Shown one piece after another: positions 22,601-33,502 of a stretch of 64,000 nucleotides of DNA (the stretch's first letter is position 1; every line of letters begins with the position of its first letter). Location of the stretch: NCBI RefSeq assembly GCF_024139115.2, contig NC_085141.1, forward strand, positions 30,705,242 to 30,769,241, in the 5' to 3' direction. Made by a program: the position numbers and the translations under genes. The notes beneath the pieces are model-generated. The model saw only the letters and a list, made by a program, of their open reading frames with translations. It was not told the DNA's origin and ran no database searches. This stretch comes from Armigeres subalbatus (lineage: Eukaryota > Arthropoda > Insecta > Diptera > Culicidae).

Positions 22601-22938
22601 ACAACTGGATCTCAAACAACGAGCTCCATCGTCGTTGTCACCAGAGGCCGATAACAACAGAAATTCGGGATCGGAAGTGGGGCTGGGTCGGCCACACTCT
22701 ACGTAGGGGCGGAAACGAAATCTGTAAGCAAGCATTAGACTGGAACCCAGCGGGACATCGCAGCAGAGGCAGACCCAGAGGCTCATGGCGGCGAAGCCTC
22801 AATAAAGAAATAAAAGAAGTCGACCGAAATCTAACCTGGCAACAGGTTAAAGCGATAGCCGGGAATCGCTCAGGATGGAGATCTTTCAAGTCGGCCCTTT
22901 GCACCACCGGAGGTGTACAGGATCCATAAGTAAGTAAA
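19660..22938 (+). mobile_element. RTE/Proto2-like LINE in satellite, 13-bp TSD
   Basis: ATACCGTGGCTGG flanks the element at 19647-19659 and 22939-22951, and the satellite unit is continuous without it. The element has a short 5' leader, a single large ORF2 with lesions and a 3' ATAAGTAAGTAAA tail, the kind of short repeat that ends RTE-group elements. It is near full length at 3.28 kb. A truncated relative lies at 49975-50490. Confidence 0.9.
19867..22929 (+). pseudogene. LINE ORF2: endonuclease and reverse transcriptase
   Basis: AP endonuclease then reverse transcriptase. The endonuclease shows TWNVLTLAQQGKL (~20000), LGLSEVRW and ICLGDFNAKIGSD (~20406-20445). The RT shows NKAPGVDRISAEML (~21440), QQAGFRAGRSCVDH (~21717), FIDYEKAFDRLNH (~21825), GVRQGCILSPLLF (~21990) and the catalytic LADDVA (22135-22152). 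The C-terminal basic segment is RSRGRPRGSWRRSLNKEIKE (~22755). Frameshifts near 20555, 20800, 21597 and 21890 split it into overlapping frames, so it is inactive. Similarity places it near the RTE/Proto2 group, not firmly. Confidence 0.85.
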
Positions 22939-23636
22939 ATACCGTGGCTGGGGACATCGTGGATGCCTTCGTTGAGTCGATAGACCATTTTACTCATACT
23001 CCAGAGCAATTTGGAGATCTTACAACATCTCAAATGCCTGAATTTGAGACGCAAGTGAAAGATAAATACTCGGAGGCCATAATTGGGTTGATACCGCGGC
23101 TGGGGACATCATGGATGCCTTGGTTGATTTCGATAGACCATTTTACTCAAACTCCAGGACAATTTGGAGATCTTACAACGACTCAAATGCCTGGATTTGA
23201 GACGCAAGTGGAAGATAAATACTCGGAGGATATAATTGGGTTGATACCGTGGCTGGGGACATCGTGGATGCCTTCGTTGAGTCGATAGACCATTTTACTC
23301 AAACTCCAGGGCAATTTGGAGATATTACAACATCTCAAATGCCTGGATTTGAGATGGAAGTGAAAGAAAATACTCGGAAGACATAATAGGGTTCATACTA
23401 CGGCAGAGGACATCATGGAAGCCGTGGTTGATTCGATAGACCATTTTACTCAAACTCCAGGACAATTTGGAGATCTTACAACATCTCATATGTTTGGATT
23501 TGAGACGCAAGTGAAAGACAAATACTCGGAGGACATAATTGGGTTGATACTGCGGCTGGGGGCATCATGGAAGCCTTGGTTGATTCGGTAGACCATTTGA
23601 TTCAAATTCCAGTATAGTTCGGAGATCCTAGAACAT
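22939..23636 (-). repeat. 152-bp satellite array, right arm, second part
   Basis: About 4-5 units continuing the array after the LINE. The outermost unit joins the unique arm at TTCGGAGATCCTAGAACATC, the inverse of the junction at the left arm near 14175. Confidence 0.9.
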
Positions 23637-24121
23637 CATAATTTATTATCACACATGTTTCGTATATAGTTTACATTTATTTTAACAAGTTCACAGTAGA
23701 CAACATGCTTGAAAACATTTTCTGAATCTTTATAAATCACGTAGTATAAAGTGGTTCCTAGAGGTACCGAATTATCATCGTATGCATAGTAGGGATGCTC
23801 AAAATGTGTTCTTATGTTCCAGGTGATGTCTTTTATTTGTTATTTTATCATTTCCATCATCACTATATGAATAGATATCATTTTTGGTAATAAAATATAA
23901 GTATATCTCCAAAATCGCATTTTTCTAAATCCGTTGCTTTACTCCCACAGCTCTAGTGAAAAATTGAACACCCCTAGATACGATATTTTGCAATGTCCAG
24001 AAACTAGAAGAGATGGCTAAGAGGTTGGTGAAAAAACTGAGGAAATCGGTTGAAAAACCACTGAGATATAGCCATTTGAAAATTTAGTTACAACGATTTT
24101 CTGAACGAATGAATCCTAGTG
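23637..24121 (-). repeat. Right unique arm of the foldback element
   Basis: Inverted partner of 13654-14170, colinear to the CACTAGGATT terminus at 24121. TTAA follows immediately, and a second TTAA abuts it at 24126-24129. The close identity of the arms implies a young element or ongoing gene conversion between arms. Confidence 0.85.
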
Positions 24122-24129
24122 TTAATTAA

Positions 24130-24612
24130 CCTGGCAGATTCCTTAAGCTGAACTCCAGAATGTTTTGGAGTACCTTGAACACCCCAAATTCAAGCAAATT
24201 CGATTTGCATGGTGCGTATATGCTTATTGAACCAGGTCTGGTACATATCGATGTTGAGGTCTTTGCAAAAAGCCTTGGTTGTCCGATAGATATTTTGGGT
24301 TGAACTTGGTAACGTTTTGGAGTACCTTGAACATCACGTATTCGAGAAAATTGATGCGCATGTGATAGATACCGTAGACTGAAATCGAGAACGTTTTGGA
24401 GGACCTTGAGCATCTCATATTCAAAAAAATTTATCACTGTCCTTATGATCAAGATGACTAAACTTGATTGAGTGTTTATATTTATTAAAGAATGTGATAC
24501 AGGATCCTAATATTCAAGTTTAACCTGCAAGCTGTCAGAAGCAAATTTTCCCAAGGTTTTGGATATCTAGGTCTTCATGGTATAGTCAAACTTGACCTCC
24601 AGTATTATTCCT
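24130..24612. repeat. Degenerate ~110-bp repeat, about 3 copies
   Basis: The phrase GTTTTGGAGTACCTTGAACA recurs at ~24162, ~24309 and ~24392 with similar intervening text. Copies are diverged and no gene is seen. Confidence 0.45.
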
Positions 24613-24800
24613 GGGTAGCCGACATCCTGATGAAGATTTTCTTACGAAACTTCCATAAATTACGTCACGCTTTCAGTGGGAGGGGAATCAATTTTTTTGA
24701 TATTTGGGTAGCCGACATCCTGATGAAGATTTTTTCTTACGGAACTTCCATAAATTACGTCACGCTTTCAGTGGGAGGGGAATCAATTTTTTTGATATTT
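24613..24800 (+). repeat. Tandem duplication of a 93-95-bp segment
   Basis: 24613-24705 and 24706-24800 are nearly identical (GGGTAGCCGACATCCTGATG ... AATCAATTTTTTTGATATTT), differing by a 2-bp T-run change and one A/G. It is a recent local duplication within a Harbinger-like MITE end. Confidence 0.9.
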
Positions 24801-25013
24801 CATACAAAAAGTGAAACGATTAAGGGATGACAGATTGAAAATTTATAATTTTTGCGTGACATAATTTAAGGACGTTACCTTGATGTACTCCTTACTTGCC
24901 AGGACCGTCAACCAGTAACCATTGATGTTCAATATACAATAACTTTGGTCTCTTTTCACTAACCCTTGTCTCCCACGAGCATGTTCACGTGGTTTATAGA
25001 CAGTCCCTTAGCA
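24740..25013. mobile_element. Harbinger-like MITE remnants
   Basis: CCATAAATTACGTCACGC (~24747) is opposed by GCGTGACATAATTTAAGGAC (~24854), an inverted pair around 24740-24885. A second remnant, GTTCACGTGGTTTATAGACAG (near 24990-25010), resembles the end of the intact copy at 26291-26433. The ends are decayed and the exact borders are unclear. Confidence 0.45.
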
Positions 25014-25121
25014 TTTAAAAATGTTAGAACCTGCAAATCTAACATTTTCCCAGCAATATATCATTTTTACTAAAATTTTAGCAAAAAAAATCGTCGAAGA
25101 AAATTATTCCGATTTTGTCAC

Positions 25122-25174
25122 TGTTCCGATTTTATCAACTGAAACGCACGGACCGTGTTGATAAAAACGGAACA
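25122..25174. repeat. Short inverted repeat
   Basis: TGTTCCGATTTTATCAAC (25122-25139) is opposed by GTTGATAAAAACGGAACA (25157-25174) with one mismatch. This is a hairpin, perhaps a deleted MITE. Confidence 0.55.
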
Positions 25175-26290
25175 TAACTGTAGTATAATAATAATTTTCT
25201 TTTCCTAATTATGTAAGCGTAATAAACTTACTCGCAGACATCAAATAAAAATGCGTAATATAAAAAAAATCCAAGCAAGGGGCAAGCATGGATATATTTA
25301 GGTACAATCTTAACCTGTTGTTCAATTAATTTAATTTATGTTATTTTTTTGGATAAGAATGAGAGAATGTGGATGGAATGAGAGCTTTTTGGAGAGGAAG
25401 GATTCAACCTAGGCTTCTGGATGGGGATTACTTTCGACTAAAATTAAAACTTCCCCCAAAAAAAATAAATTTTCCAGGGTACAAGCAACAAATAAATTTA
25501 AAATTTCCATAAATAATGCAAAATTTCCATTAACAATGAAGAGTTTTCCACGAAACAAAATTTTATTAATTCCTCTAAACGCAAAAATTGCAATTATCAA
25601 AAAAGAATGTTCCATAAAGAAGTCAAGGATTTCTGTCAAAGAGCGAAGCCTTAGTGTATTTGTAGTAGATTGCATAAAAGTTAGGATATATTTTTCCACT
25701 TACTTGCAAAAATGTAGAATCTCCCCAAATGCTTCCAAAACTCAGCTTATAATTTTCGCACATAAGCCGAGGGCTTCTTATTACCGTCAAGGGTTACGTA
25801 GCATTTGTATTGTAAATAGAGAAATTATCACCCGATGTGTCTATGCGTGGGTATGTTTATCGTCTGCTGTTTGCTATGAACTGTCGACATGTAAATAAGT
25901 TATGCTTCTGTACGCTCTTCTTATCAGTTAAGATTTCCGAAAAAACATCTTAGACCAACGCATTACAATGCTAAATGGAACGGCACGATTGTTTTTCCTA
26001 GACACATAATTTTGCTCGCGCCACAATAAGCTCGAATTTGTATTGCTCCGAAGATCAGTATAATATCGCAAACATGAACTTGCTTAAAGGCTCTCCCAGG
26101 CCTAACCGATTTCCTCGCCGCGAGGGCGACAAAGCGACAACTATACGCCGTGATGTTATCGTTGGGTCGCTGCAGGCAATGTTCCTTTTACGCTTCCATA
26201 CCAACGACGACCGAATCGCAGTCGCCAAGCGATAGAATCTTGTCACAATTGATGCGTCGCATGTGCTTGGGGGAGCCTCAATATTGGTAA
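25175..26290. other. Spacer without a supported gene
   Basis: Mostly AT-rich. A GC-richer patch at ~26070-26260 has short open frames on both strands but no recognised domain. Confidence 0.4.
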
Positions 26291-26433
26291 GGGGCTGTCC
26301 ATATACCACGTGAACAGTTTAGGGGGGCGGGGGAGGTATGTCTTTTGAAAATTTATATGAGCAAATGTCCACGCTGGGGGAGGGGGTATCTAAATCTGAT
26401 CAAAACTGGTTCACGTGGTATATGGACAGCCCC
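26291..26433. mobile_element. PIF/Harbinger-type MITE, 143 bp
   Basis: GGGGCTGTCCATATACCACG at the left is perfectly inverted at the right; the repeats extend 25 bp to GTGAAC. Both ends are flanked by TAA (26288-26290 and 26434-26436), the 3-bp duplication of PIF/Harbinger elements. The interior is G-rich and non-coding. Sharp ends suggest recent insertion. Confidence 0.85.
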
Positions 26434-26436
26434 TAA

Positions 26437-27243
26437 GATTTTTTAATTGCCCTGGAATTTTTTGGCCAATATTCGTAATATTCGAAAAGTATGTGAAACT
26501 GCATAAAAATAATTATGAAATACATTAAAATTATAAAGCTGGTGATTATTTTTTCATTTTGTCAATGGTGAAGACACATCGGTTGATTTTGGGAAGTAAT
26601 CAAGGATTTAATCCAAAACGAATTTTGATAAAAAGACCTCTAAGGCCGACTGTCATAAATCAATCGATTCATCTCGCCAATTTCAAATAACAATGATATG
26701 ATGAAAAAGATATCTGCAGACTTCACAGTGTAGAGTAACTTTTTTGCACTTCTACTCATAACTAGTAACGAGCGCTTCAAATATTGTCCAACAAAGTTTT
26801 GGTTAACACTACGAATACCGTGATAAAATTACTAAAGCCCTCTGTACACCTCCCGTGAACATGAACAAGAGGTGAGAAATAGCGATAATTTCACAGTGAA
26901 CATCGTCGTGGACAATCAAGTCTAGTTGGAAGTGTTGAATTATTGCCCACGAATGCAGGCAGCAAGTAAGTGTGCAGTAGTAAACGAAGAAAATAGAAAT
27001 GAAACATATTGTCGCATATATGTATATGAATTATTTGAGTGGGTAATCTAAGGAACGATGTTGATCAATTTGTTTAATTTTTATCATCTATTCTGCTCGG
27101 GAATTTTGTTATGAAAAGTCAGTAAGTACATATACTTAATGATTTCTGAATGGCAAATTTTCAAATGTGCTACCAAAGTATACATTTTACACCGTTCAAC
27201 GTTGAATTAACAAGTTCCGGTGATCAATTGACCTGAATCCAAA
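26437..27243. other. AT-rich spacer
   Basis: No gene, tandem repeat or transposon end recognised. Confidence 0.4.
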
Positions 27244-27245
27244 TA

Positions 27246-27484
27246 CAGTATACCCCCGCTGATCCGACAAATGTATGGCCGGACTATCGGGGTTTCTCTC
27301 GTTAATCCGACTGTCAAATCCATACAAATGAACCAAAACAAAATCACAGCACAAATTTGAAAACTGACAGCATAATGTGTTTAAATGGGTGTTTATACTT
27401 TTTAATCCGGAAATTTCCGAATTAGCGAGATCCGGACTAACGAGTCGTCGGACTACCGAGGTCCGGATAAGCGGGGGGATACTG
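27246..27484. mobile_element. pogo/Tigger-type MITE, 239 bp
   Basis: CAGTATACCCCCGCTGATCC at the left and its near-complement at the right form ~24-bp terminal repeats with 2-3 mismatches. TA flanks both sides (27244-27245 and 27485-27486). CAGTAT...CCGGA ends are typical of pogo/Tigger members of Tc1/mariner. It contains further inverted GGACTAACGAG-like motifs and no transposase. Confidence 0.8.
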
Positions 27485-27486
27485 TA

Positions 27487-28829
27487 TTATCTTTCTACTG
27501 GTATGCATCAAAGGAAAGAACAACACATTTTGTTAAATTATCTATATAATTCTGTACAGGATCATTTCACAATGTATGCACAAATTGGGCCATACAGAAT
27601 TGCTAGATTCTTCTGAACAGAGAGATACGAAAATAAAAATAAATGAGATGGAAAGTAATCACTCACGAACTCTTGAGAATGCGAACGCAGCGTTCTGTCG
27701 ATGATGGTTTTATTTAACTCTAGCGAGTTTGAGGAGTTCTGGCAAACCTGCCCACGAAGCATGTAATTCACATGATTCATTCTGTTCCATACATTAATAC
27801 AATAATGTTCAATTATGCAATTATAGTTAAGAAAACACGAATTTTCGAAAAGAGAAGTGATTTATTCTAATTTTCTGTCTAGTGGCTTCTATCCCATTTG
27901 AACGATTGATTTTGACATGTAGTAACAAGTTTAATTTCAAGCGGAATTATTTAATTTTTTTTTTCTTTTGCTAGATGTATTTTTAGACTTTCTCTTTTGG
28001 TTTACATTTGTTTAATACTTTTCTTTAACGCATTTTTTTTAAATTTATTATTCATTTGTTCAAATAGTGTTAATAGTGTTAATTTGATTTGATGTTTGAA
28101 TATTTGACCAGAGTTCGCCAATAAAAAATCCCAATTTTTGCTCAAGTTTTCGTGTATAAAATTCAATTGATCACATATCGTATCGTATATAATTGTTGTG
28201 TTTGCTATTGAAAGTCTTAATATGCATTTAATAATGTTTGCTATGCTAAGATTTTGTTGAAAGTCATTATCCAAATTATGTAAATTACTCACATAAACTG
28301 TTTGACAAAACAAAGCATAACTTTCTTGAGTTTTCACGGAACTTATGTTTCCTGATATTCACATAAATACCTTTATTGAATAAATTCATATATACCTAAT
28401 CACAAACATTCTGAATAATGATTATGTATTATAAATATGTGTACCTCGTCGGTCATAACGCAAACCGCATACGAGCACGTGTGTACCAAAAAAACAAGGG
28501 CGGACAGACAGGCAGGATGAAAACGTCAGAGAGGCAATCTACACATCTTGTTAGATTCTTCATTCTCCCTGTATTGCTGTGGTGGATATAGCGTACATGG
28601 TGTAAATATCAGAGAGGAGAGAAGCTTTCTCTGGTGAATACAGGTAAAAAAATTCCACGGAGCTCGTTCACGTTCGAATGCCAAAAGCATTCTGAAAATC
28701 TGTTCACCGTGAACGACAGAGACGATGCGCAAGCATATCAGAAGCATATCAAATGATTAAGCAGTAGCCTAATAGGCAAAGCAGAAATATTATGCCAAGC
28801 ATTTATAAGTAATATAGCTAAGACTTTGA
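27487..28829. other. Spacer without a supported gene
   Basis: AT-rich. The minus-strand frame at 28002-28337 has ordinary residue composition but no recognisable family, and no flanking gene signals were seen. 28440-28750 is GC-richer and unclassified. Confidence 0.35.
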
Positions 28830-29092
28830 ATAAACAAATGAATCAACATATAAATCAATAACTTGAAATTAATGGGTTGATAAATTTTTAGATTAATAAA
28901 TTCAGAAATGAATAAATGAATGAATTATTGAATCAATAAAAAATAATAAATAATAAATATAATAAAATAATAAAAAATAAAATAGTAAAATATTGAATAA
29001 ATAACTCATAACAAATAAGTTAATAAATTAATAATAATAAGTTATTAAATTAACAATTTGATAAATAAGCAAATAATAAATTTTTATAATAT
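28830..29092. repeat. AT-rich simple sequence (AATAAT type)
   Basis: About 260 bp composed almost wholly of A and T with imperfect AATAAATAAT repeats. It resumes at 31067, showing that the element between was inserted into it. Confidence 0.7.
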
Positions 29093-29286
29093 TGTTACGG
29101 GTCATGTCGACCAAAATAACAACCATAACTGTAATCATATACCTAACGCGAAATAACAGTGTAATTAGCAACATTAATATAAGCGCGCAGCCATCAACCA
29201 CTGGCGAAACAAACTGTCATCATTTTCGCCACTCGCAGTAAATGTCATCTTACTATACTCCATTGCACAGTGACGTCACACACGAC

Positions 29287-29517
29287 TTTTGACAGGTACT
29301 GGTCCTGTTGTTTACAGACGACTTTATTTTAATTTTGAAATACTTCTATCATTCTTTGGATTTTCTGATCGTTAATTACCTAAGCTTATCGAAAATTACC
29401 AATATTTGAATGCGGAATGTACGGAATGTCTCCAACATCGTGAAATACGCAGATTTAATTTGGATCAAAAAAATTCTAAGTCCGAAACGTAAACAACAGG
29501 ACCAGTACCTGTCAAAA
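29287..29517. mobile_element. Palindromic MITE with TTTTGACAGGTACTGG ends
   Basis: A 29-bp perfect inverted repeat: 29287-29315 (TTTTGACAGGTACTGGTCCT...) and 29489-29517. The interior is AT-rich and non-coding. A clear target duplication was not found. Related ends occur at 29618-29715. Confidence 0.75.
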
Positions 29518-29617
29518 TAGTGAGGTTAGGTTTGCCGCGCGCAATGACCTATATGGTTTCACAGTATGACGTCACACGTATGTAGCCACGGCTGCGTCCT
29601 GATGAATTTGATCCATA

Positions 29618-29715
29618 TTTGACAGGTATCGGTGGTTTGTATATAAACAAAGGTTCATCGGCTTCCTGTGGGAGATAGGATGAACCACATGAACCTACCA
29701 CCGATAAATGTCAAA
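29618..29715. mobile_element. 98-bp palindrome with related TTTGACA ends
   Basis: TTTGACAGGTATCGGTGG is opposed by CCACCGATAAATGTCAAA with two mismatches. Inner inverted motifs are GGTTCATC and GATGAACC. It shares the first eleven terminal bases with the MITE at 29287, so they are probably one family. Confidence 0.65.
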
Positions 29716-31066
29716 TTGAGTTCATTTGATTGAGTTTTTGAGGTTATGTTAATTTGATGTAAAACCTTATTGCCATACACACATAGAATACACGGCCGAA
29801 TCGAGGAGTTTCCGGTGCAGCACAGGACGGAGCGGTAGCAGAAAGTCGTCTGCCCGTGATTTATCCGATTCGAAGTTAATTACTGAAGAATTAACTGAGG
29901 CACAACGCCGATAGTGGATACTGCTGTGTGTAAGAAGCATTCTTGGGACCGGAGCTGTGTTACTCGCCAGGAAGCGAGTGTTTTTCTGCAAAAAGAGCCC
30001 ACGCACTTGGCCATCGTCCCGAATACCACCGCGACAACACGAACATCATACCAACTCAATTGAGCTGCCTTGTACGAATCGCGTTGGGTTGGAACTCGAA
30101 GGAAGAGTGTGAATCCTGGCAAGAGCTCCGCGATAATCCGTTGCTGCCAAACGCACATTCTCGTGTATTATCCCGTGCTAAAAGAACGAGCCTTCCTTTT
30201 ACACGGGATTTCCTGCACGCATATCATCCAGCAAAGCCACACCATACGGAGGGAGCAGACCGGATCGCACGTTTCCGGGATACAAGGCAGCGCACAATTG
30301 AAGGCTGTGAGACCACTTGCATGAAGACGAATCCACGGTCGAGGCCCATTTTCCTTCCCGGATAAGCACCACTGATTTTGATCGACGTCACAAACGCAGT
30401 AGTGCATATCAGCCAGAGAAGCAGTAAGGCTTGTGGTTTCAGACGATTGCGGCACCACTAAACAAGGAGACCATCTACTAGCAGAGCGATCGCACGTTCC
30501 CAATCCCGCTCACCGGAAAACAACCAGTCTACCTGAGAGGAACCAGTATAGTGTGTGTATTGGCGTGAGTAGGCGACACCGTCAGGTCCTTGGATGACAA
30601 TTTCCCAAGGTTGCTGGCAGCATCCCGAGCAAGGGAATAAGTGATTACGCACGTGACACACATGCGCCCAGTATAACGCGCCATCGATCATCGGCGCTTT
30701 CGAATCATCGCTGCAGTACGGGGCCCCGCAACGTTCATCAGCAGCGGATCAAGGTTAGATTAATTAGGCTTAGCTTTAAGAAACAAAAATGTCAAAATTT
30801 TGCCAACATAAATGTCATTCTTTGAGTTGTCTTAGTTCTTGGCGTGCTATATTGACTGAGCGCGACCTCATGGAAGTGAGACATGCCTAGCCGGGCACAG
30901 ACTTTGAGTGCTAGAGGTCACCCACACTCAATGTACATTTTGCCACCTTTTGTCGTACGGTAGAGCAACTATTATTAATAAATGCCGTAACTAAATGCCA
31001 TTTGCCTAATTTCTAAAAACCCCAAGAACATACTAGTATTAAGTAAGGCAAAATAATAACGTTACA

Positions 31067-31889
31067 ATATTATAATTTAAATAATAAATTAATTAATGGA
31101 TGAATACCAAATACTTAAACAAATAGATTATTGAATTAATCAATTTATAATTATTAAAATACCACATTGTCGCTGCACGCATAACTGTCCAATATTTACA
31201 AGATTTGCTATCTATATGGGAAAGTTATGCTTTTATGGGCAGTAAATTAATAAATTAAAAAGAAATTAATAAACTAATAAATCAAAAATCTAATATAACA
31301 ACAACAAAAAATAATAATTCAATAAATTAATCTTGAAACCTAATAAATCAGTGACTCAATAAAAAAGCAAATGAACAAATTATAATTAATAACAATAATT
31401 ATGGTGTTGTAGAAAATACACAAAAAAAATTAAATGATATTTTTTCCTTCATTGCACACTACATATATTTTGCTGGTGAAAGTTGAAAATTTAAGGGATT
31501 TTGGTGTTTAATAAGCGTCAAAATACAATTTATTTGAATTTTTCGGCCCCGTCGATTTGAAATCGTCGCCAGTTAACAAAATTGTTTGATTTCAATAATC
31601 AGATTATTTCCAGAAATTGAGTATTTTTTTTCATGTTTTAATGATTTGGCTTTGCATTCACTCAGATTTAAATTAAAGATATTGGCGACAATTTTAAAGG
31701 TGCATAAAAAGTGATCGACGCGTTTTGTTACCAGCGAAACAGAAAATACTATTAATTTAAATGATATTTGCCAATGATATAATGAAAATAACAAATAATC
31801 ATATATTTCATTGAGTGTATTGAATTATAGGAGACTTTAAGGTCATACAAGTCTTAAAGCTCATTAAATATATTTTTTCATTCAAAATA
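31067..31889. other. AT-rich spacer
   Basis: Long A/T runs and no supported gene. Confidence 0.4.
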
Positions 31890-32975
31890 AGATAACTTTT
31901 TTCACGGACGACTCACGGAGGAGGAATGAGGGCTTATTCAAAAGGAAATTTTCAAAGAAATTCGGTGAGTGATTTTTTTAGACGCGGGATACTACTGTAT
32001 GTAGTTATTGAACTCGTTTTACTCCAATGTCCCATAAATCAAAATTTTTCATATTTGTCGTCCTTTTATCTTTAAAATATTGTAATAAAATTGTGTTTTC
32101 CTCTTCATTGTTGGAAATTAAAGTGATTTTGGTGTAAAATAATCATCTTCTACAAGCTTCTAAGCTTGTTTGACCTCAAAAACCCCCTGGAATATTTTTT
32201 TTCAATACAATATACGAATATTTGTTATTTTCATAGTATAATTGACAAATTATCATTAAAATCATATTACTCCATCATTTCTTAACTCACAATTAGTGAG
32301 CTATATAATTTCATAGAGGAATTTGGGCGAAAAGGCATGAGAAAAGAGTATTTACGATCTCATCCTATCTATTGTCACATCGACTCTCAAATAATATGAT
32401 AACTCTTGTCTAGTTGTGCAATCGGATATGGTTTGGAAATGTTCGGCATCGGCTCTATCCAGAAGCATTTAAAAATCGTGTTTTGTCCAATAAATCCCAA
32501 AACAAAACATTTGCGAAATGATTTACTTCATTAGTTATTGTTTCACAAATATTTATCAATATCTGTACAATATTTTTGTACCAACAACTATCTGTAAATA
32601 TTACCAACAACTATCTGTAAATATTATTTATTCCTACAGAATACATGAAAAATTCACATAAAATGCACTTTGTCGCCTATTTGACCACAAATTCCCTTGA
32701 TCTTCTAACTTTTACCATATTTAGTGCACCTTTATGGATCCACAGTGAAGAGATGAACACAATTTTAGAGCAATTTCCTAAAGATAAATATAAAAAAAAT
32801 ATGAAAACTCATGAGTCATGATATATGGGACATCCGGGCAAAACATGCTTTACATATCTACATACAGAAGTCTTCCACGCCCAATGAAACATTACTCACT
32901 GAATTTTCTTAAAAATAGCCCTTGATTTCTTCTGTAAATTGCTCGTAAAGAAAGTAAAAAAAAATCCTCCTTCGA
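31890..32975. repeat. Old foldback element, arms ~230 bp
   Basis: 31905-32130 and 32710-32975 are inverted relatives. Paired landmarks are GAAATTCGGTGAGTGAT with ATTACTCACTGAATTTTC, CTGTATGTAG with CTACATACAG, and AATGTCCCATA with TATGGGACAT. Identity is only moderate, so the element is old. The exact ends and target duplication are not visible. Confidence 0.5.
32580..32625 (+). repeat. 23-bp tandem duplication
   Basis: ACCAACAACTATCTGTAAAT plus ATT is present twice in direct succession (32580-32602, 32603-32625) with no differences. It is a recent local duplication. Confidence 0.9.
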
Positions 32976-32994
32976 AATCGGATTTTCCCACTGT

Positions 32995-33134
32995 GCATTG
33001 GCTTTACATTCCACTGAAACTTGGCTTACTTTGGCTTTCCAACCCGCAAACATTCTAGGCCGGACCAAGAATCAAACTCGCCATTTGGGTTGGGAATCCT
33101 ACGCCTTTGCTCGCAAGGCTAACTGGAGACTCGT
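32995..33134 (-). mobile_element. Feilai-like SINE, internally deleted
   Basis: On the minus strand the tRNA-like head (AGGCGTAGGATTCCCAACCC) is followed after a deletion by the 3' end. The B-box-like GAGTTTGATTCTTGG is present. It is short compared with the ~265-bp copy at 6035. Confidence 0.6.
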
Positions 33135-33240
33135 ATAAATTAATATATTAATATAATTTAATAAAATATAAACTAACTATTACATCAAATATAAATCATG
33201 AAATAAAAAAAAATTGTTGAAATTATGAATAAAAACAATG

Positions 33241-33502
33241 GTTTCTAGTTAGCCTTGTCAGCAAAGGCGGAGTACTCTCGATTTTCGTTGCGGCCTAAAA
33301 GGGTTTTCGGCCATTCTCGACTCAGTGGGCATAGCGTATCTTTGTACTTGCCACATAAGACACATATCCATACAATTGATGGGCACAGAAATAGAAACAT
33401 CAAATAATAACTATGGAAATGTTAATGAAACATTGAGTAAAGAGGCATGCCAAGATTCAATGATAATGTAGATGTAGAAGAGGAAGGAGAAGAAGAAAAA
33501 TA
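33241..33502 (+). mobile_element. Feilai-like SINE
   Basis: Head TTAGCCTTGTCAGCAAAGGC, body TTGTACTTGCCACATAAGAC, then an AGAAGAGGAAGGAGAAGAAG tail. It is colinear with the copy at 6035-6297 but diverged, with a degraded B box (CTCGATTTTCG). Confidence 0.6.

Larger units (their letters stand above)
13654..24121. mobile_element. 10.5-kb TTAA-flanked satellite foldback element
   Basis: The two ends are inverted copies. CACTAGGATT(G/C)ATTCG starts the left end and, in complement, closes the right end. Both are flanked by TTAA (13650-13653 and 24122-24125), the piggyBac-type target. Behind each end comes ~480-500 bp of unique sequence, nearly identical between arms. Next comes an array of a ~152-bp satellite, again inverted between arms, and then a non-palindromic centre (17216-18360). 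A SINE (15214-15495) and a LINE (19660-22938) inserted later. No transposase was found, so it would be non-autonomous. piggyBac affiliation is inference from the TTAA and CACTAG ends. Confidence 0.75.
29093..31066 (+). mobile_element. 2-kb TG...CA element, probable solo LTR
   Basis: The element begins TGTTACGGGTC and ends AACGTTACA, with ATAT on both sides (29089-29092 and 31067-31070). TG...CA ends with a 4-bp duplication fit a solo LTR, perhaps BEL/Pao. AATAAA lies at 30977-30982. Its GC-rich body contrasts with the AT-rich host DNA. Open frames at 29767-30691 have no recognised domain. Two palindromic elements are nested inside. Orientation is inferred from the polyadenylation signal. Confidence 0.6.
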
